A stretch of 28,785 bases of DNA from RUG11237 sp045119215 (GTDB lineage Bacteria; Bacillota; Clostridia; Lachnospirales; Lachnospiraceae): positions 1 through 28,785 of the forward strand of contig JBGVDD010000255.1 in the NCBI GenBank assembly GCA_045119215.1. Reading direction: 5' to 3'. Positions 6,776 through 15,236 of the stretch are shown here, piece by piece. The position numbers and the translations under genes were made by a program. The notes below the pieces were generated by a model that worked only from the letters and a program-made list of their open reading frames with translations, was not told where the DNA came from and searched no databases. Numbering within the stretch: position 1 is the stretch's first letter; the number at the start of each line of letters is the position of its first letter.

Positions 6776-8158
6776 ATGAGAGAAAAATATGAATCATTAC
6801 CCTTGACAACGTTGAAAGATTTGGCGAAAGCAAGAGGTATGAAAGGAATTTCCACTATGAAAAAGACGGAATTGGTGGAGGCAATGTTAGAGGAAGATCA
6901 AAAAGAAAAAAAAGAAGTAGTGCCACAGAATACAAAGGAAGAGAAAAATGCAACACAGCCGGTGGAAAAAAAGAAATCTCAGCAAAAGATGGGAGAAGTC
7001 ATTGAAGATGTTGAGGAATTGAAACGGCTGGATAGTGGAATTACCGTAAAGGGTATCCTAGAGGTTATGCCGGATGGCTATGGATTTATCCGTTCAGCAA
7101 AAAATTATCTTCCGGGAGAAAATGATGTGTATGTAGCACCAGCTCAGATTCGCAGGTTTGGCTTAAAGACGGGAGATATTTTGGAGGGAAATACCAGGAT
7201 TCGTACCTCGTCAGAAAAATTCAGTGCTTTGTTGTACATAAAATCAGTCAATGATTATCCAGTAGAAGTCATTGCAAAACGTTGTTCTTTTGAGGATATG
7301 ACACCGATTTTCCCGGACGAAAGGCTAAGGTTAGAAACACCAAATGGTGGGGTTGCTATGAGAGTTATGGATATCCTGTCGCCTATTGGAAAGGGACAGC
7401 GAGGTATGATTGTGGCACCTCCAAAGGCAGGTAAGACTACTTTGTTAAAGGCAGTAGCAAAATCTATTGTGAAGAATAATCCAGAGATGCATTTGTTGAT
7501 TCTTTTGATTGATGAACGTCCGGAAGAAGTAACAGATATCAAAGAAGAAGTAGAAGGACCAAATGTAGAGGTAATTTATTCTACTTTTGATGAGCTGCCA
7601 GAGCATCACAAGAGAGTTTCAGAGATGGTGGTAGAGAGAGCAAAGCGACTAGTAGAGCACAAAAAAGATGTGACGATTTTGTTAGACAGTATTACACGCT
7701 TGACAAGAGCGTATAACTTGGTGGTTCCAGCCAGCGGACGTACCTTATCTGGTGGATTAGACCCGGCAGCACTACATAGTCCGAAAAGATTCTTTGGTGC
7801 AGCCAGAAACATGCGAGGAGGCGGAAGTTTAACTGTACTTGCAACTGCACTTGTGGAAACCGGAAGCAAGATGGATGACGTGATTTATGAAGAGTTTAAG
7901 GGAACGGGTAACATGGAACTGGTTCTTGATAGAAAATTGTCAGAGAAGAGAATTTTCCCGGCTATTGATATTCCAAAGTCAAGTACGAGAAGGGAAGATT
8001 TACTTCTCACCAAGGATGAACTGGAAGCTGTTGAGATTATGAGAAGAGGAATTAATGGCTTAAAGCCAGATGATGCAGTAGAAACCATCCTTAATTTATT
8101 TGTAAAAACAAAAAATAATAAAGAATTTGTAGAGACAGTGAAAAAAACCAGATTTTAA
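6776..8158 (+). CDS. rho: Transcription termination factor Rho
   Basis: Hexameric RNA-dependent ATPase and translocase that ends transcription of untranslated RNA. Domains in order: Rho_N SAP-like helical domain (about 1-45, with LKDLAKARGMKGISTMKKTELVEAM), a short Lys/Glu-rich insert (about 45-75), the cold-shock RNA-binding domain (about 87-160, with MPDGYGFIRS and ENDVYVAPAQIRRF), and the RecA-like ATPase. Walker A is APPKAGKTTLL with Lys220, and Walker B lies in LLILLIDERPEEVT. The Q-loop and R-loop region contains SGGLDPAALHSPKRFFGAARN. AAGGAG precedes the ATG. The C-terminus KKTRF lies in a 26-bp tandem duplication. It leads the rpmE, DUF1385, prmC, prfA block common in Clostridia. Confidence 0.98.
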   Translation: MREKYESLPLTTLKDLAKARGMKGISTMKKTELVEAMLEEDQKEKKEVVPQNTKEEKNATQPVEKKKSQQKMGEVIEDVEELKRLDSGITVKGILEVMPDGYGFIRSAKNYLPGENDVYVAPAQIRRFGLKTGDILEGNTRIRTSSEKFSALLYIKSVNDYPVEVIAKRCSFEDMTPIFPDERLRLETPNGGVAMRVMDILSPIGKGQRGMIVAPPKAGKTTLLKAVAKSIVKNNPEMHLLILLIDERPEEVTDIKEEVEGPNVEVIYSTFDELPEHHKRVSEMVVERAKRLVEHKKDVTILLDSITRLTRAYNLVVPASGRTLSGGLDPAALHSPKRFFGAARNMRGGGSLTVLATALVETGSKMDDVIYEEFKGTGNMELVLDRKLSEKRIFPAIDIPKSSTRREDLLLTKDELEAVEIMRRGINGLKPDDAVETILNLFVKTKNNKEFVETVKKTRF

Positions 8159-8190
8159 AAAATATGAAAAAAACCAGATTTTAAAAAATA
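8139..8190 (+). repeat. Exact 26-bp tandem duplication at the rho stop codon
   Basis: The 26-base unit 8139-8164, containing the last codons and stop of rho (AAAAACCAGATTTTAA), is repeated without mismatch at 8165-8190. The second copy is non-coding. It appears to be a recent slippage or duplication event. Confidence 0.9.
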
Positions 8191-8192
8191 TC

Positions 8193-8221
8193 TTGCATTG
8201 TACCGAAATTTGTGATAAAAT
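8193..8221 (+). promoter_or_regulatory. Promoter of rpmE
   Basis: TTGCAT, 17 bases, TAAAAT, directly after the tandem duplication. It gives a leader of about 68 bases before rpmE. Confidence 0.6.
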
Positions 8222-8242
8222 TATAGAGCTGTTTATGAGTGC

Positions 8243-8264
8243 GAGGACAACCAAGATTGTCCTC
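8243..8264 (+). promoter_or_regulatory. Leader hairpin of rpmE
   Basis: GAGGACAA and TTGTCCTC pair perfectly around a six-base CCAAGA loop, between the predicted start of transcription and the rpmE ribosome site. Many ribosomal protein mRNAs carry such leaders as autoregulatory targets; whether this one binds L31 is inference. Confidence 0.5.
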
Positions 8265-8296
8265 TAGTCTATAAGAAAGTTTAAGAGGTGAATGAA

Positions 8297-8503
8297 ATGA
8301 GAGAAGGAATCCATCCAGAATATTTCCAGGCAACAGTAACATGTAACTGTGGAAATACTTTTACAACAGGTTCTACAAAGGAAAGCATCCACGTTGAAAT
8401 TTGTTCAAAGTGTCATCCTTTCTACACAGGTCAGCAGAAAGCTGCTAAGGCTCGTGGACGTATCGACCAGTTCAATAAGAAATATGGTATGGGAGACAAA
8501 TAA
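8297..8503 (+). CDS. rpmE: Ribosomal protein L31, zinc-binding type
   Basis: Component of the large ribosomal subunit. The 68-residue protein begins MREGIHPEY, the usual L31 start, and carries Cys16, Cys18, Cys36 and Cys39 (CNC and CSKC). These make it the zinc-containing C+ form rather than the zinc-free form used under zinc starvation. The KARGRIDQFNKKYG segment near the C-terminus is typical. The start is the ATG eight bases after AAGAGG; a GTG three codons upstream overlaps that ribosome site and is less likely. It has its own promoter, leader hairpin and terminator, so it is a single-gene unit inside the rho-prfA region. Confidence 0.97.
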   Translation: MREGIHPEYFQATVTCNCGNTFTTGSTKESIHVEICSKCHPFYTGQQKAAKARGRIDQFNKKYGMGDK

Positions 8504-8521
8504 GTCGATCATTGATGACAG

Positions 8522-8552
8522 GGTTGAGGTTGTGAAATCTCAACCTTTTTTT
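8522..8552 (+). terminator. Intrinsic terminator of rpmE
   Basis: GGTTGAG and CTCAACC form a 7-bp stem followed by seven T residues, 18 bases after the stop codon. Confidence 0.9.
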
Positions 8553-8579
8553 GACTTTAATAGATAATATAGTTACAAA
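8551..8579 (+). promoter_or_regulatory. Possible promoter of the DUF1385 operon
   Basis: TTGACT, 17 bases, TACAAA. The -35 is good and the -10 is weak. The -35 overlaps the end of the rpmE terminator T-run. It is the only candidate in the short gap before the DUF1385 gene. Confidence 0.35.
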
Positions 8580-8633
8580 ATAAGTAACTGTTTTACAGTT
8601 GTGTTTGTAAGTAGACAGGTAGGAGGAAGAAAA

Positions 8634-10052
8634 GTGAAAACTTCAGGAATTGGTGGACAGGCTGTTATGGAAGGCATCATGATGAAAAATGGGGAATCCT
8701 ATGCAGTGGCTGTAAGAAAACAAAATGGAAAAATTATTGTAAAAAAAGATGTGGATCACAGTTATAAAAAACACGAAAAGCTGCGAAAAATTCCATTTGT
8801 CCGCGGGATATTTAATTTTATCAATTCTCTTGTTTTAGGAATGAATACCTTAACGTATTCCGCAGAGTTTTATGAGGAAGATGAAAAACCAAGTAAATTG
8901 GACAAACTATTAGAGAGATACCTTGGGGGGTTTGGAGAAAAATTTCTCATGGGTGTGACGGTGACATGTTCTATTGTGTTGGCAATAGCAATTTTTATGG
9001 TGGCACCATTTTTACTTATCAGATTACTCTCCAGGGTTGTGGTATCAGAAATTCTTCTTACATTATTGGAAGGAATTCTTAGAGTAGGAATTCTTTTGGG
9101 ATATATTGCATTGATTGCAAGAATGGAAGATATTCAGAGAGTATTTATGTATCATGGGGCAGAGCATAAATGTATTAATTGTATTGAACATGGAATGCCA
9201 CTGACAGTGGAGAATGTAATGAAGAGTTCAAAACAACATAAACGTTGCGGAACAAGTTTTCTGTTGGTGGTAATGTTAGTAAGTATTATTGTGTTTATGT
9301 TTATCCATGTAGACGCCAATTGGTTAAGAATTGTTCTTAGAATAGCATTAGTGCCGGTGATTGCAGGAATTTCTTATGAATTTATCAGACTTGCAGGAAG
9401 CAGTGAAAATAAAATTGTCAATGCCTTAAGCAAACCAGGAATGTTATTGCAGAATATGACTACCAAGGAGCCGGATGAGTCTATGGTGGAAGTGGCAATA
9501 GAAGCTGTGTCAGCAGTATTTGACTGGGAAGAATTTCTGAATCATTATAATGATGATGGAAAAACAGAAAAACCGATGGATAAAACAGAATTGCCAGAGA
9601 AAGGTTCAGAGCCAGTAGAGAAGAAAAATGTAGAAATAGATGTGGCAGAGAAAGAAAAGAGTACAGAAGTGCCGGAATATAGTTCCAGGGAACATTCGTC
9701 AAAACAAAACGGACTGAATAGTCAGATACAGCCTGTAACAAATGAGGATAAACAAATAAAAGCACCGAGAATTATTAAAGTAGATGATTCTACACCGGGA
9801 GTAATGAAGTTAAGCTGGGAGAAGGTGAAGAAGGCATCTGGTTATGTGGTGTATCGGAAGTCAGAAGATGAAGTATACAAGATGTATCCGGACATTAAGA
9901 AGAATTACTTTGAAGATACCCAGGTGGAACAGGGAAAAGCATATTACTATAGAGTGCGGGCCTATGTGGAAAAGAAAGGGATAAAAACTTTTGGACAGGT
10001 ATCTGCCATTGAGTCCAATGGATATGATGCAACGGTAAAATCAAAATATTAG
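8634..10052 (+). CDS. DUF1385 membrane protein with C-terminal FN3-like domain
   Basis: The first ~300 residues are a DUF1385 (PF07136, YqhQ-like) protein of unknown function. They include SGIGGQAVMEGIMMKN, the MYHGAEHKCINC and KRCGTSFLL motifs, and about four hydrophobic segments in two pairs (roughly residues 105-160 and 210-255). This is followed by an acidic, Lys/Glu-rich low-complexity linker (about 300-375). The last ~95 residues look like a fibronectin type III module: APRIIKVDDSTPGVMKLSWE, GYVVYRKS, YYYRVRAY. I use the GTG seven bases after AGGAGG (8621-8626); an upstream GTG at 8601 lacks a ribosome site. The DUF1385 family is usually about 300 residues without FN3, so this is an unusual fusion. 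The gene sits eight bases before prmC, the conserved clostridial order, but its role there is unknown. Confidence 0.85.
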   Translation: MKTSGIGGQAVMEGIMMKNGESYAVAVRKQNGKIIVKKDVDHSYKKHEKLRKIPFVRGIFNFINSLVLGMNTLTYSAEFYEEDEKPSKLDKLLERYLGGFGEKFLMGVTVTCSIVLAIAIFMVAPFLLIRLLSRVVVSEILLTLLEGILRVGILLGYIALIARMEDIQRVFMYHGAEHKCINCIEHGMPLTVENVMKSSKQHKRCGTSFLLVVMLVSIIVFMFIHVDANWLRIVLRIALVPVIAGISYEFIRLAGSSENKIVNALSKPGMLLQNMTTKEPDESMVEVAIEAVSAVFDWEEFLNHYNDDGKTEKPMDKTELPEKGSEPVEKKNVEIDVAEKEKSTEVPEYSSREHSSKQNGLNSQIQPVTNEDKQIKAPRIIKVDDSTPGVMKLSWEKVKKASGYVVYRKSEDEVYKMYPDIKKNYFEDTQVEQGKAYYYRVRAYVEKKGIKTFGQVSAIESNGYDATVKSKY

Positions 10053-10060
10053 GTGATGTT

Positions 10061-10891
10061 ATGAAGTTGTACGAATTAAAGGAGAATATAAGAGAACAGC
10101 TGTTAGGGTTAGGAAATCAGGATGCAGAAGCGGAAGCCGGTATTATCATAGAATACGTGACAGGCTGTAGCTTAGCAAACTTTTTTCTAAAAAGACAGGA
10201 AGAAGTAACAAAAGAACAGATAGATAAAGCTTTAGATATGGTAGAAAAAAGACGGGCGCATATGCCTTTGCAATACATTACAGGGACACAGGAATTTATG
10301 GGGTTGTCTTTTATGGTGAATGAAGATGTGCTGATTCCAAGACAGGATACAGAAGTTTTAGTGGAGCAGGTATTGTATCGATTAAAGCCTGGTTTTAAAG
10401 TACTTGATATGTGTACCGGTTCAGGGTGCATTGGCATAAGTATAAAAAAGCATTTTAAAGACGTAGACGTTACCTGTGTAGATATTTCAGAAAAAGCCTT
10501 GCAGATTGCTAAAGAAAATGCCCGTAGAAATCAGGTAGAAATTACCCTTGTGCAAAGTGATTTGTATGAAAATGTAGAAGGAGAATATGATGTGATTGTA
10601 TCTAATCCACCGTATATCCAAAGTGATGTGATTCCAACTCTGATGGAGGAGGTAAAGGACTTTGAACCAATCCTGGCATTGGATGGTGATAAAGATGGAT
10701 TGATATTTTATCGCAGATTAGCAAAAGAAAGCTTTTCATATCTGAAAAAAAATGGTATGCTATTGTTGGAAATTGGCTATGATCAGGGAAAAGCTGTAAG
10801 CAAACTTCTGAATGACAATGGATATTGTCAAGTAGAAGTGAAAAGGGACTTGTGCGGATTAGACCGGAATGTGATTGGATTATTGCTATAA
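10061..10891 (+). CDS. prmC: Release-factor glutamine methyltransferase
   Basis: SAM-dependent methyltransferase that modifies the glutamine of the GGQ motif in RF1 and RF2, raising peptide release efficiency. An N-terminal helical domain (about 1-85) contains the family block PLQYITGTQEFMG. The Rossmann domain carries the SAM-binding LDMCTGSGCIGIS (residues 115-127), VTCVDISEKAL, and the catalytic VSNPPYIQ with Asn182-Pro-Pro-Tyr185. The C-terminal block LLLEIGYDQG is present. At 276 residues it is full length. It sits eight bases after the DUF1385 gene and 60 bases before prfA, its substrate's gene, a conserved pairing in bacteria. Confidence 0.96.
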   Translation: MKLYELKENIREQLLGLGNQDAEAEAGIIIEYVTGCSLANFFLKRQEEVTKEQIDKALDMVEKRRAHMPLQYITGTQEFMGLSFMVNEDVLIPRQDTEVLVEQVLYRLKPGFKVLDMCTGSGCIGISIKKHFKDVDVTCVDISEKALQIAKENARRNQVEITLVQSDLYENVEGEYDVIVSNPPYIQSDVIPTLMEEVKDFEPILALDGDKDGLIFYRRLAKESFSYLKKNGMLLLEIGYDQGKAVSKLLNDNGYCQVEVKRDLCGLDRNVIGLLL

Positions 10892-10951
10892 TATGGAAGG
10901 TTATTATAACACAAAATAAGAAAAAACAGGTATAAACCATAGGAGGATATT

Positions 10952-12028
10952 ATGTTTGATAAATTAGAGGATATTCTTGTACGTTATGAAGAGTTGATGA
11001 GTACATTAAGTGAGCCGGATGTGGCAAACGATCAGAATCGCTTTCGTAAATTGATGAAAGAACAAAATGATTTGCTTCCCATTGTAGAGGCATATAAAGA
11101 GTACAGACAGGCAAAACAGAATATAGAAGACAGCCTTGCTATGTTAGAAGAGGAAAGTGATGAGGAACTTCGTGAACTTGCCAAGGAGGAATTAAATGAG
11201 TCAAAGATGAGAGTGGAAGAGTTAGAACATGAATTAAAGATTCTTCTTCTTCCCAAGGACCCTAATGATGACAAGAATGTTATTGTGGAAATCCGTGCAG
11301 GTGCAGGTGGAGAAGAAGCGGCCTTATTTGCAGCAGAAATTTACAGGATGTACGTGCACTATGTTGAATCCAGAGGATGGAAGGTTGAATTACTAGAAGC
11401 TGATGAAACCGGAATTGGAGGAATGAAAAACATTGAATTTATGGTAAAGGGACAGGGTGCTTACTCTATCTTAAAATATGAATCCGGAGTACATCGCGTA
11501 CAGCGTGTGCCAGAGACTGAGTCCCAGGGACGTATTCAGACTTCTACCTGTTCTGTTGCGGTTATGCCAGAGGCAGAGGAAGTAGATATAAAGATTGATG
11601 AAAAGGATATCCGTATTGATGTAATGCGTGCTTCCGGAAATGGTGGACAGTGTGTCAACACCACAGACTCAGCAGTTCGTTTGACTCACTATCCAACGGG
11701 AATTGTGATTTACTCACAGACAGAAAAGTCACAGCTGCAGAATAAGGACAAGGCATTTGCACTTTTAAGAGCAAAACTATATGATTTGGAGCTTCAGAAA
11801 CAGCAGGATGCAGAGGCGGCAGAACGCCGTTCCCAGATTGGAACAGGGGACAGAGCTGAAAAGATTCGTACCTATAATTTTCCACAGGGAAGAGTGACAG
11901 ATCATAGAATAGGATTAACTTTATATAAACTTGACAAAATCATGAATGGTGACATTCAGGAAATTATCGATGCATGTATTGCAGCAGATCAAGCAAAGAA
12001 ACTGGCAAATATGGGAGAGGAAGTATAA
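10952..12028 (+). CDS. prfA: Peptide chain release factor 1
   Basis: Recognises UAA and UAG stop codons and triggers release of the finished peptide. The catalytic GGQ is at Gly231-Gln233 in SGNGGQCVNTTDSAVR, the glutamine being the target of the PrmC product upstream. The codon-recognition tripeptide is at 187-189 in VPETESQGR; it reads PET where the E. coli protein has PAT, with the outer Pro and Thr kept. The long N-terminal helical region (1-100) and REIRAGAGGEEA-like block are typical of RF1 and not of RF2; there is no programmed frameshift. It is full length at 358 residues, with AGGAGG five bases before the ATG. No terminator separates it from the SseB-like gene. Confidence 0.97.
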   Translation: MFDKLEDILVRYEELMSTLSEPDVANDQNRFRKLMKEQNDLLPIVEAYKEYRQAKQNIEDSLAMLEEESDEELRELAKEELNESKMRVEELEHELKILLLPKDPNDDKNVIVEIRAGAGGEEAALFAAEIYRMYVHYVESRGWKVELLEADETGIGGMKNIEFMVKGQGAYSILKYESGVHRVQRVPETESQGRIQTSTCSVAVMPEAEEVDIKIDEKDIRIDVMRASGNGGQCVNTTDSAVRLTHYPTGIVIYSQTEKSQLQNKDKAFALLRAKLYDLELQKQQDAEAAERRSQIGTGDRAEKIRTYNFPQGRVTDHRIGLTLYKLDKIMNGDIQEIIDACIAADQAKKLANMGEEV

Positions 12029-12039
12029 GGGAAGCAAAT

Positions 12040-13239
12040 ATGGGATTATTTGAATTTTTATTTCAGAAAAACAAAAATAACGAGGCAGGAGTTGACAATG
12101 CCAAGGAAGTACAACAGGAGAACATTCAGGAGGAAATCAATCTGGCAACTACGATAAAAGGTGAGCAGGACGAAAAATTTACCTTTATGGTGGAACAGGT
12201 TTTTACAGATAAGGAACAAAAGACGTTAGTTACCGGTGTAGTTCGTGGTGGAAAGGTTGCTGTAAATTCCAAGGTATATATTATTACTAGGGGAAGACGG
12301 GCAGCAGCTTGTGAAATTGAAAAGATAGAAAATCCTAAAGAGGGTGTATTGCAAGAGGCGCCAAAGGATATGCCTGTGGCATTATATCTAAAGAATGTGA
12401 CTCCTCAGATGTTACATACAGCAGATATTATTACAAACGAAGAGCCTAACCTTGCGGATTTAAGTAAGCCTATTTATAATGGTAGAATTAAGGGACTTAT
12501 GCGGCAGGCAAGCCTTGCTCCTAGCGAGGAACTGATGAATCTGATTTATGAGGAGTTTGCCATGAACACCCGACTCATAGGTGTGATTCTTTTATCGGAG
12601 GAGCCAGAAGCAGATGAAAATGGTATGGCAAAATTCAAGGAAGGTACAACTATGCAGCTTCCGTTGCTGACAGCACCAGATGGAAGTAAGTTTTATCCAG
12701 TGTTTACGGATATGCAGGAATGCGAAAAATGGCATGAAATCTTAGAGCCAAAGACTATGCTTGTAAATTTTGATGAAATCTATAGTATTATCAAAGGAAA
12801 TCCAGATACCAATGGAGTGGTAATCAATCCCTTCGGTGAGAATATGATGGTAGATGAAAAACTGTTAGATCATTTAAGAGAGAGAAAGCAAAACTTGAAT
12901 GAACAGGTGGTGAAAGAACATATAACTGCAGACACCAAAATTTCTGTAGCAGATATGGCAGAGTTTCCGGTAGATATGGCAAAGGCAATTACAGAAGTAT
13001 TAGAAAAGGAAACAGTAGTGAAAAAAGCCTGGCTTCGTCTGATGAAAAAAGAAGAGGAAATCAGCTATTTATTTGTGGCAGATATGGAAGAAACAGGGGC
13101 ACAGCAGGTTGTGTTTGAAAAAGTGGTAAAGGCAGCTAAGCCTTATTTAAAGGGAATTGGCATTGGTATGATAACCTGTCAGGAGGACCTTGGACAACAG
13201 GCAGTGGAAAATGTGCCACCATTTTATCAGGCAGATTAA
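12040..13239 (+). CDS. SseB-family protein with EF-Tu domain 2-like module
   Basis: I recognise the domains but not a defined function. Residues 1-35 are a charged lead (FQKNKNNEAG). Residues 40-115 look like the beta-barrel second domain of translational GTPases: FTFMVEQVFTDKEQ, TLVTGVVRGGKVAVNSKVYI, then a turn resembling the LLRGI loop. No GTPase domain is present. The rest resembles SseB proteins: an SseB N-terminal-type region (about 120-250, with FKEGTTMQLPLLTAPDGSKF and FPVFTD-like YPVFTDMQEC) and an SseB C-terminal-type region (about 290-399). I start at the ATG eight bases after TAAGGG; a longer frame from 11974 would overlap prfA and has no ribosome site. It lies 11 bases after prfA and is likely co-transcribed. 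A translation link is suggested by the domain and location only. Confidence 0.75.
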   Translation: MGLFEFLFQKNKNNEAGVDNAKEVQQENIQEEINLATTIKGEQDEKFTFMVEQVFTDKEQKTLVTGVVRGGKVAVNSKVYIITRGRRAAACEIEKIENPKEGVLQEAPKDMPVALYLKNVTPQMLHTADIITNEEPNLADLSKPIYNGRIKGLMRQASLAPSEELMNLIYEEFAMNTRLIGVILLSEEPEADENGMAKFKEGTTMQLPLLTAPDGSKFYPVFTDMQECEKWHEILEPKTMLVNFDEIYSIIKGNPDTNGVVINPFGENMMVDEKLLDHLRERKQNLNEQVVKEHITADTKISVADMAEFPVDMAKAITEVLEKETVVKKAWLRLMKKEEEISYLFVADMEETGAQQVVFEKVVKAAKPYLKGIGIGMITCQEDLGQQAVENVPPFYQAD

Positions 13240-13265
13240 TTTAATGACAGGGAGAAGGGGAAATT

Positions 13266-13769
13266 ATGGAACTCTGGGATGGATATTATCCAGATGAAAC
13301 GTTAGCAGGAAAAGATTTGGTGAGAGGTCAGCAAATTCCCAAAGGGCTGGTACATTTAGTGTGTGAGATTCTAGTACTTCATGAAGACGGAGATATCTTG
13401 GTGACGAAGCGGGCAGAGAATAAGGAGAGCTACGGAGGATATTATGAGGCAAGTGCCGGAGGCAGTGTCTTAAAAGGGGAATCTGTAGAGGAAGGCGCAA
13501 AGCGTGAACTGTGGGAAGAGACAGGTATCAAAGTGGAGAAATTGAAATTTCTGTATAAAAAGATGAATCAGAAAGGCAATGCTATTCATTATGGATATTT
13601 GTGCATTACAGATATCCCCAAGGATGCTGTGGTACTACAGCAGGAAGAAACGGTAGACTATCAATGGATGGATAAGGAAGATTTTGACAAATTACTTAAG
13701 GGAGATAAATTTATTCCCAGCAGAAGGGAACGCTTACAGGAGTATATGAGTCAAAATAAGTTATTTTAA
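13266..13769 (+). CDS. NUDIX hydrolase
   Basis: Hydrolyses a nucleoside-diphosphate linked to another group. The Nudix box is complete at residues 66-88: Gly66, then SVLKGE, the REL core and WEETGI, giving GX5EX7REUXEEXGU with all metal-binding glutamates. Length is 167 residues. The N-terminal layout (ELWDGYYPDE, PKGLVHLVCEILV, GDILVTKRA) resembles the IPP-isomerase-like or YfcD-like NUDIX branch, but the isomerase active-site cysteine motif is not visible, so the substrate stays unknown. The ribosome site GGGAGAAGGGG is just upstream of the ATG. It follows the SseB-like gene by 26 bases and is probably the last gene of that transcript. Confidence 0.88.
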   Translation: MELWDGYYPDETLAGKDLVRGQQIPKGLVHLVCEILVLHEDGDILVTKRAENKESYGGYYEASAGGSVLKGESVEEGAKRELWEETGIKVEKLKFLYKKMNQKGNAIHYGYLCITDIPKDAVVLQQEETVDYQWMDKEDFDKLLKGDKFIPSRRERLQEYMSQNKLF

Positions 13770-13826
13770 AGTGTAATTATTAAATGTAATCAGGGACTTA
13801 CCGTATATAAAGGAAGAAAGTTAGTA

Positions 13827-15230
13827 ATGTGGAATGATGTTAAAATGGTTAGTCAGAATAGTAAAATCAAGAAAAAAAACAAAGAAAAAATTATAGTAGG
13901 TCATCGGCTGTCTCACGCCAAGATGATTGCCATGGGATATTTTCTGGTGATTATCCTGGGATCTGTACTTTTAATGCTGCCCCAGGCTACAAGGCCAGGG
14001 TTAAAGACTACTTATCTAGATGCTTTATTTACTGCTACCTCTGCTACCTGTGTTACCGGTTTGGCGGTGGTGGATACTGCTACTCATTGGAGTTTGCTGG
14101 GGCAGATTATTATTCTTGCCATGATACAGGTAGGTGGCTTGGGATTTATGACCATAGGGGTGATGTTTGCCATGCTGTTAAAGAGGAGTATTTCCTTGAA
14201 AGTTCGTGGACTGTTACAGGAAAGTATGAATTCCATTCAGCTTGGCGGAGTGGTGAAGATGGCAAAATATGTGGTAAAGGGTACCATTGTTGTGGAAGGT
14301 GTGGGAGCACTTTTACTTATGTGTATATTTATTCCAAGGTTTGGAGTGCCAAAAGGAATCTATTATGGAATATTCCATGCAATCTCAGCCTTTTGTAATG
14401 GTGGATTTGATTTGATGGGAGCAGAGTATGAGCCTTATTGTTCGTTTTGTCCTTTAGCGGATGATGTTCTGCTGAATGTGGTGATTATGTCATTGATTAC
14501 CATTGGCGCCATTGGTTTCTTTGTATGGAAGGATGTCTTAGAGCATAAAATTTCTTTTTCAAAGTATTCCCTGCATACCAAGCTTGCCATATGTAGCACG
14601 GTGTTTATTTTTATCATTAGCTCCATATTATTCTATTTGTTTGAGAAAGATGGATTGATGAAGGGTATGGGGATTCAAGAGACCTTGCTTACCAGTATGT
14701 TTAGCTCTGTTACTCCTAGAACTGCAGGGTTTAATACCATAGATACCGCAGGCTTAAGTAATAGCTCTTTTATGCTGACTTTAGTGCTAATGTTTATCGG
14801 CGGGAGTCCGGCCTCTACTGCTGGTGGAATCAAGACAGTAACCTTTTCGGTAATGCTTATTTATGTGTGGTCGAATTTGAGAAGTAAGACAGGTTGTAAT
14901 GTATATGGAAGAAGAATTCCTGATGAGGCAATCAAAAAAGCCGGTATTGTTATTATGATAAATCTTATGTTGGCTATTATGGCTGTTTTGGTGATTAGCT
15001 ACTGCCAGCCTATTGATTTGCGGGATGTTCTGTTTGAAGTGTTTTCCGCTATTGGAACGGTGGGAATGACAACCGGTGTCACTAGAGATTTGACGGTTGT
15101 TTCCAGAATTGTTATTATTTTGTTGATGTATTGTGGTAGAATCGGAAGTATGTCCTTTGCTCTTTCTTTTACACAAAGAGAGAAGGTAGCACCGGTAAGA
15201 CTTCCGGAGGAAAATATTATTGTAGGATAG
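13827..15230 (+). CDS. ktrB: Potassium uptake protein, KtrB/TrkH membrane subunit
   Basis: Ion-translocating subunit of a Ktr-type potassium transporter in the cytoplasmic membrane. The protein has a short basic N-terminus and four M1-P-M2 repeats. The pore loops with selectivity-filter glycines are readable: TATCVTGLAV-like SATCVTGLAVVD, SAFCNGGFDL, TPRTAGFNTID and SAIGTVGMTTGVT. The flexible gate-like stretch FIGGSPASTAGGIKT follows the third repeat. Length of 467 residues is typical of KtrB. The ATG follows AGGAAG; a second in-frame ATG six codons later is possible. It lies six bases before ktrA and forms a two-gene operon with it. Sodium dependence is known for KtrAB generally and is not visible here. 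Confidence 0.95.
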   Translation: MWNDVKMVSQNSKIKKKNKEKIIVGHRLSHAKMIAMGYFLVIILGSVLLMLPQATRPGLKTTYLDALFTATSATCVTGLAVVDTATHWSLLGQIIILAMIQVGGLGFMTIGVMFAMLLKRSISLKVRGLLQESMNSIQLGGVVKMAKYVVKGTIVVEGVGALLLMCIFIPRFGVPKGIYYGIFHAISAFCNGGFDLMGAEYEPYCSFCPLADDVLLNVVIMSLITIGAIGFFVWKDVLEHKISFSKYSLHTKLAICSTVFIFIISSILFYLFEKDGLMKGMGIQETLLTSMFSSVTPRTAGFNTIDTAGLSNSSFMLTLVLMFIGGSPASTAGGIKTVTFSVMLIYVWSNLRSKTGCNVYGRRIPDEAIKKAGIVIMINLMLAIMAVLVISYCQPIDLRDVLFEVFSAIGTVGMTTGVTRDLTVVSRIVIILLMYCGRIGSMSFALSFTQREKVAPVRLPEENIIVG

Positions 15231-15236
15231 GGAAAA

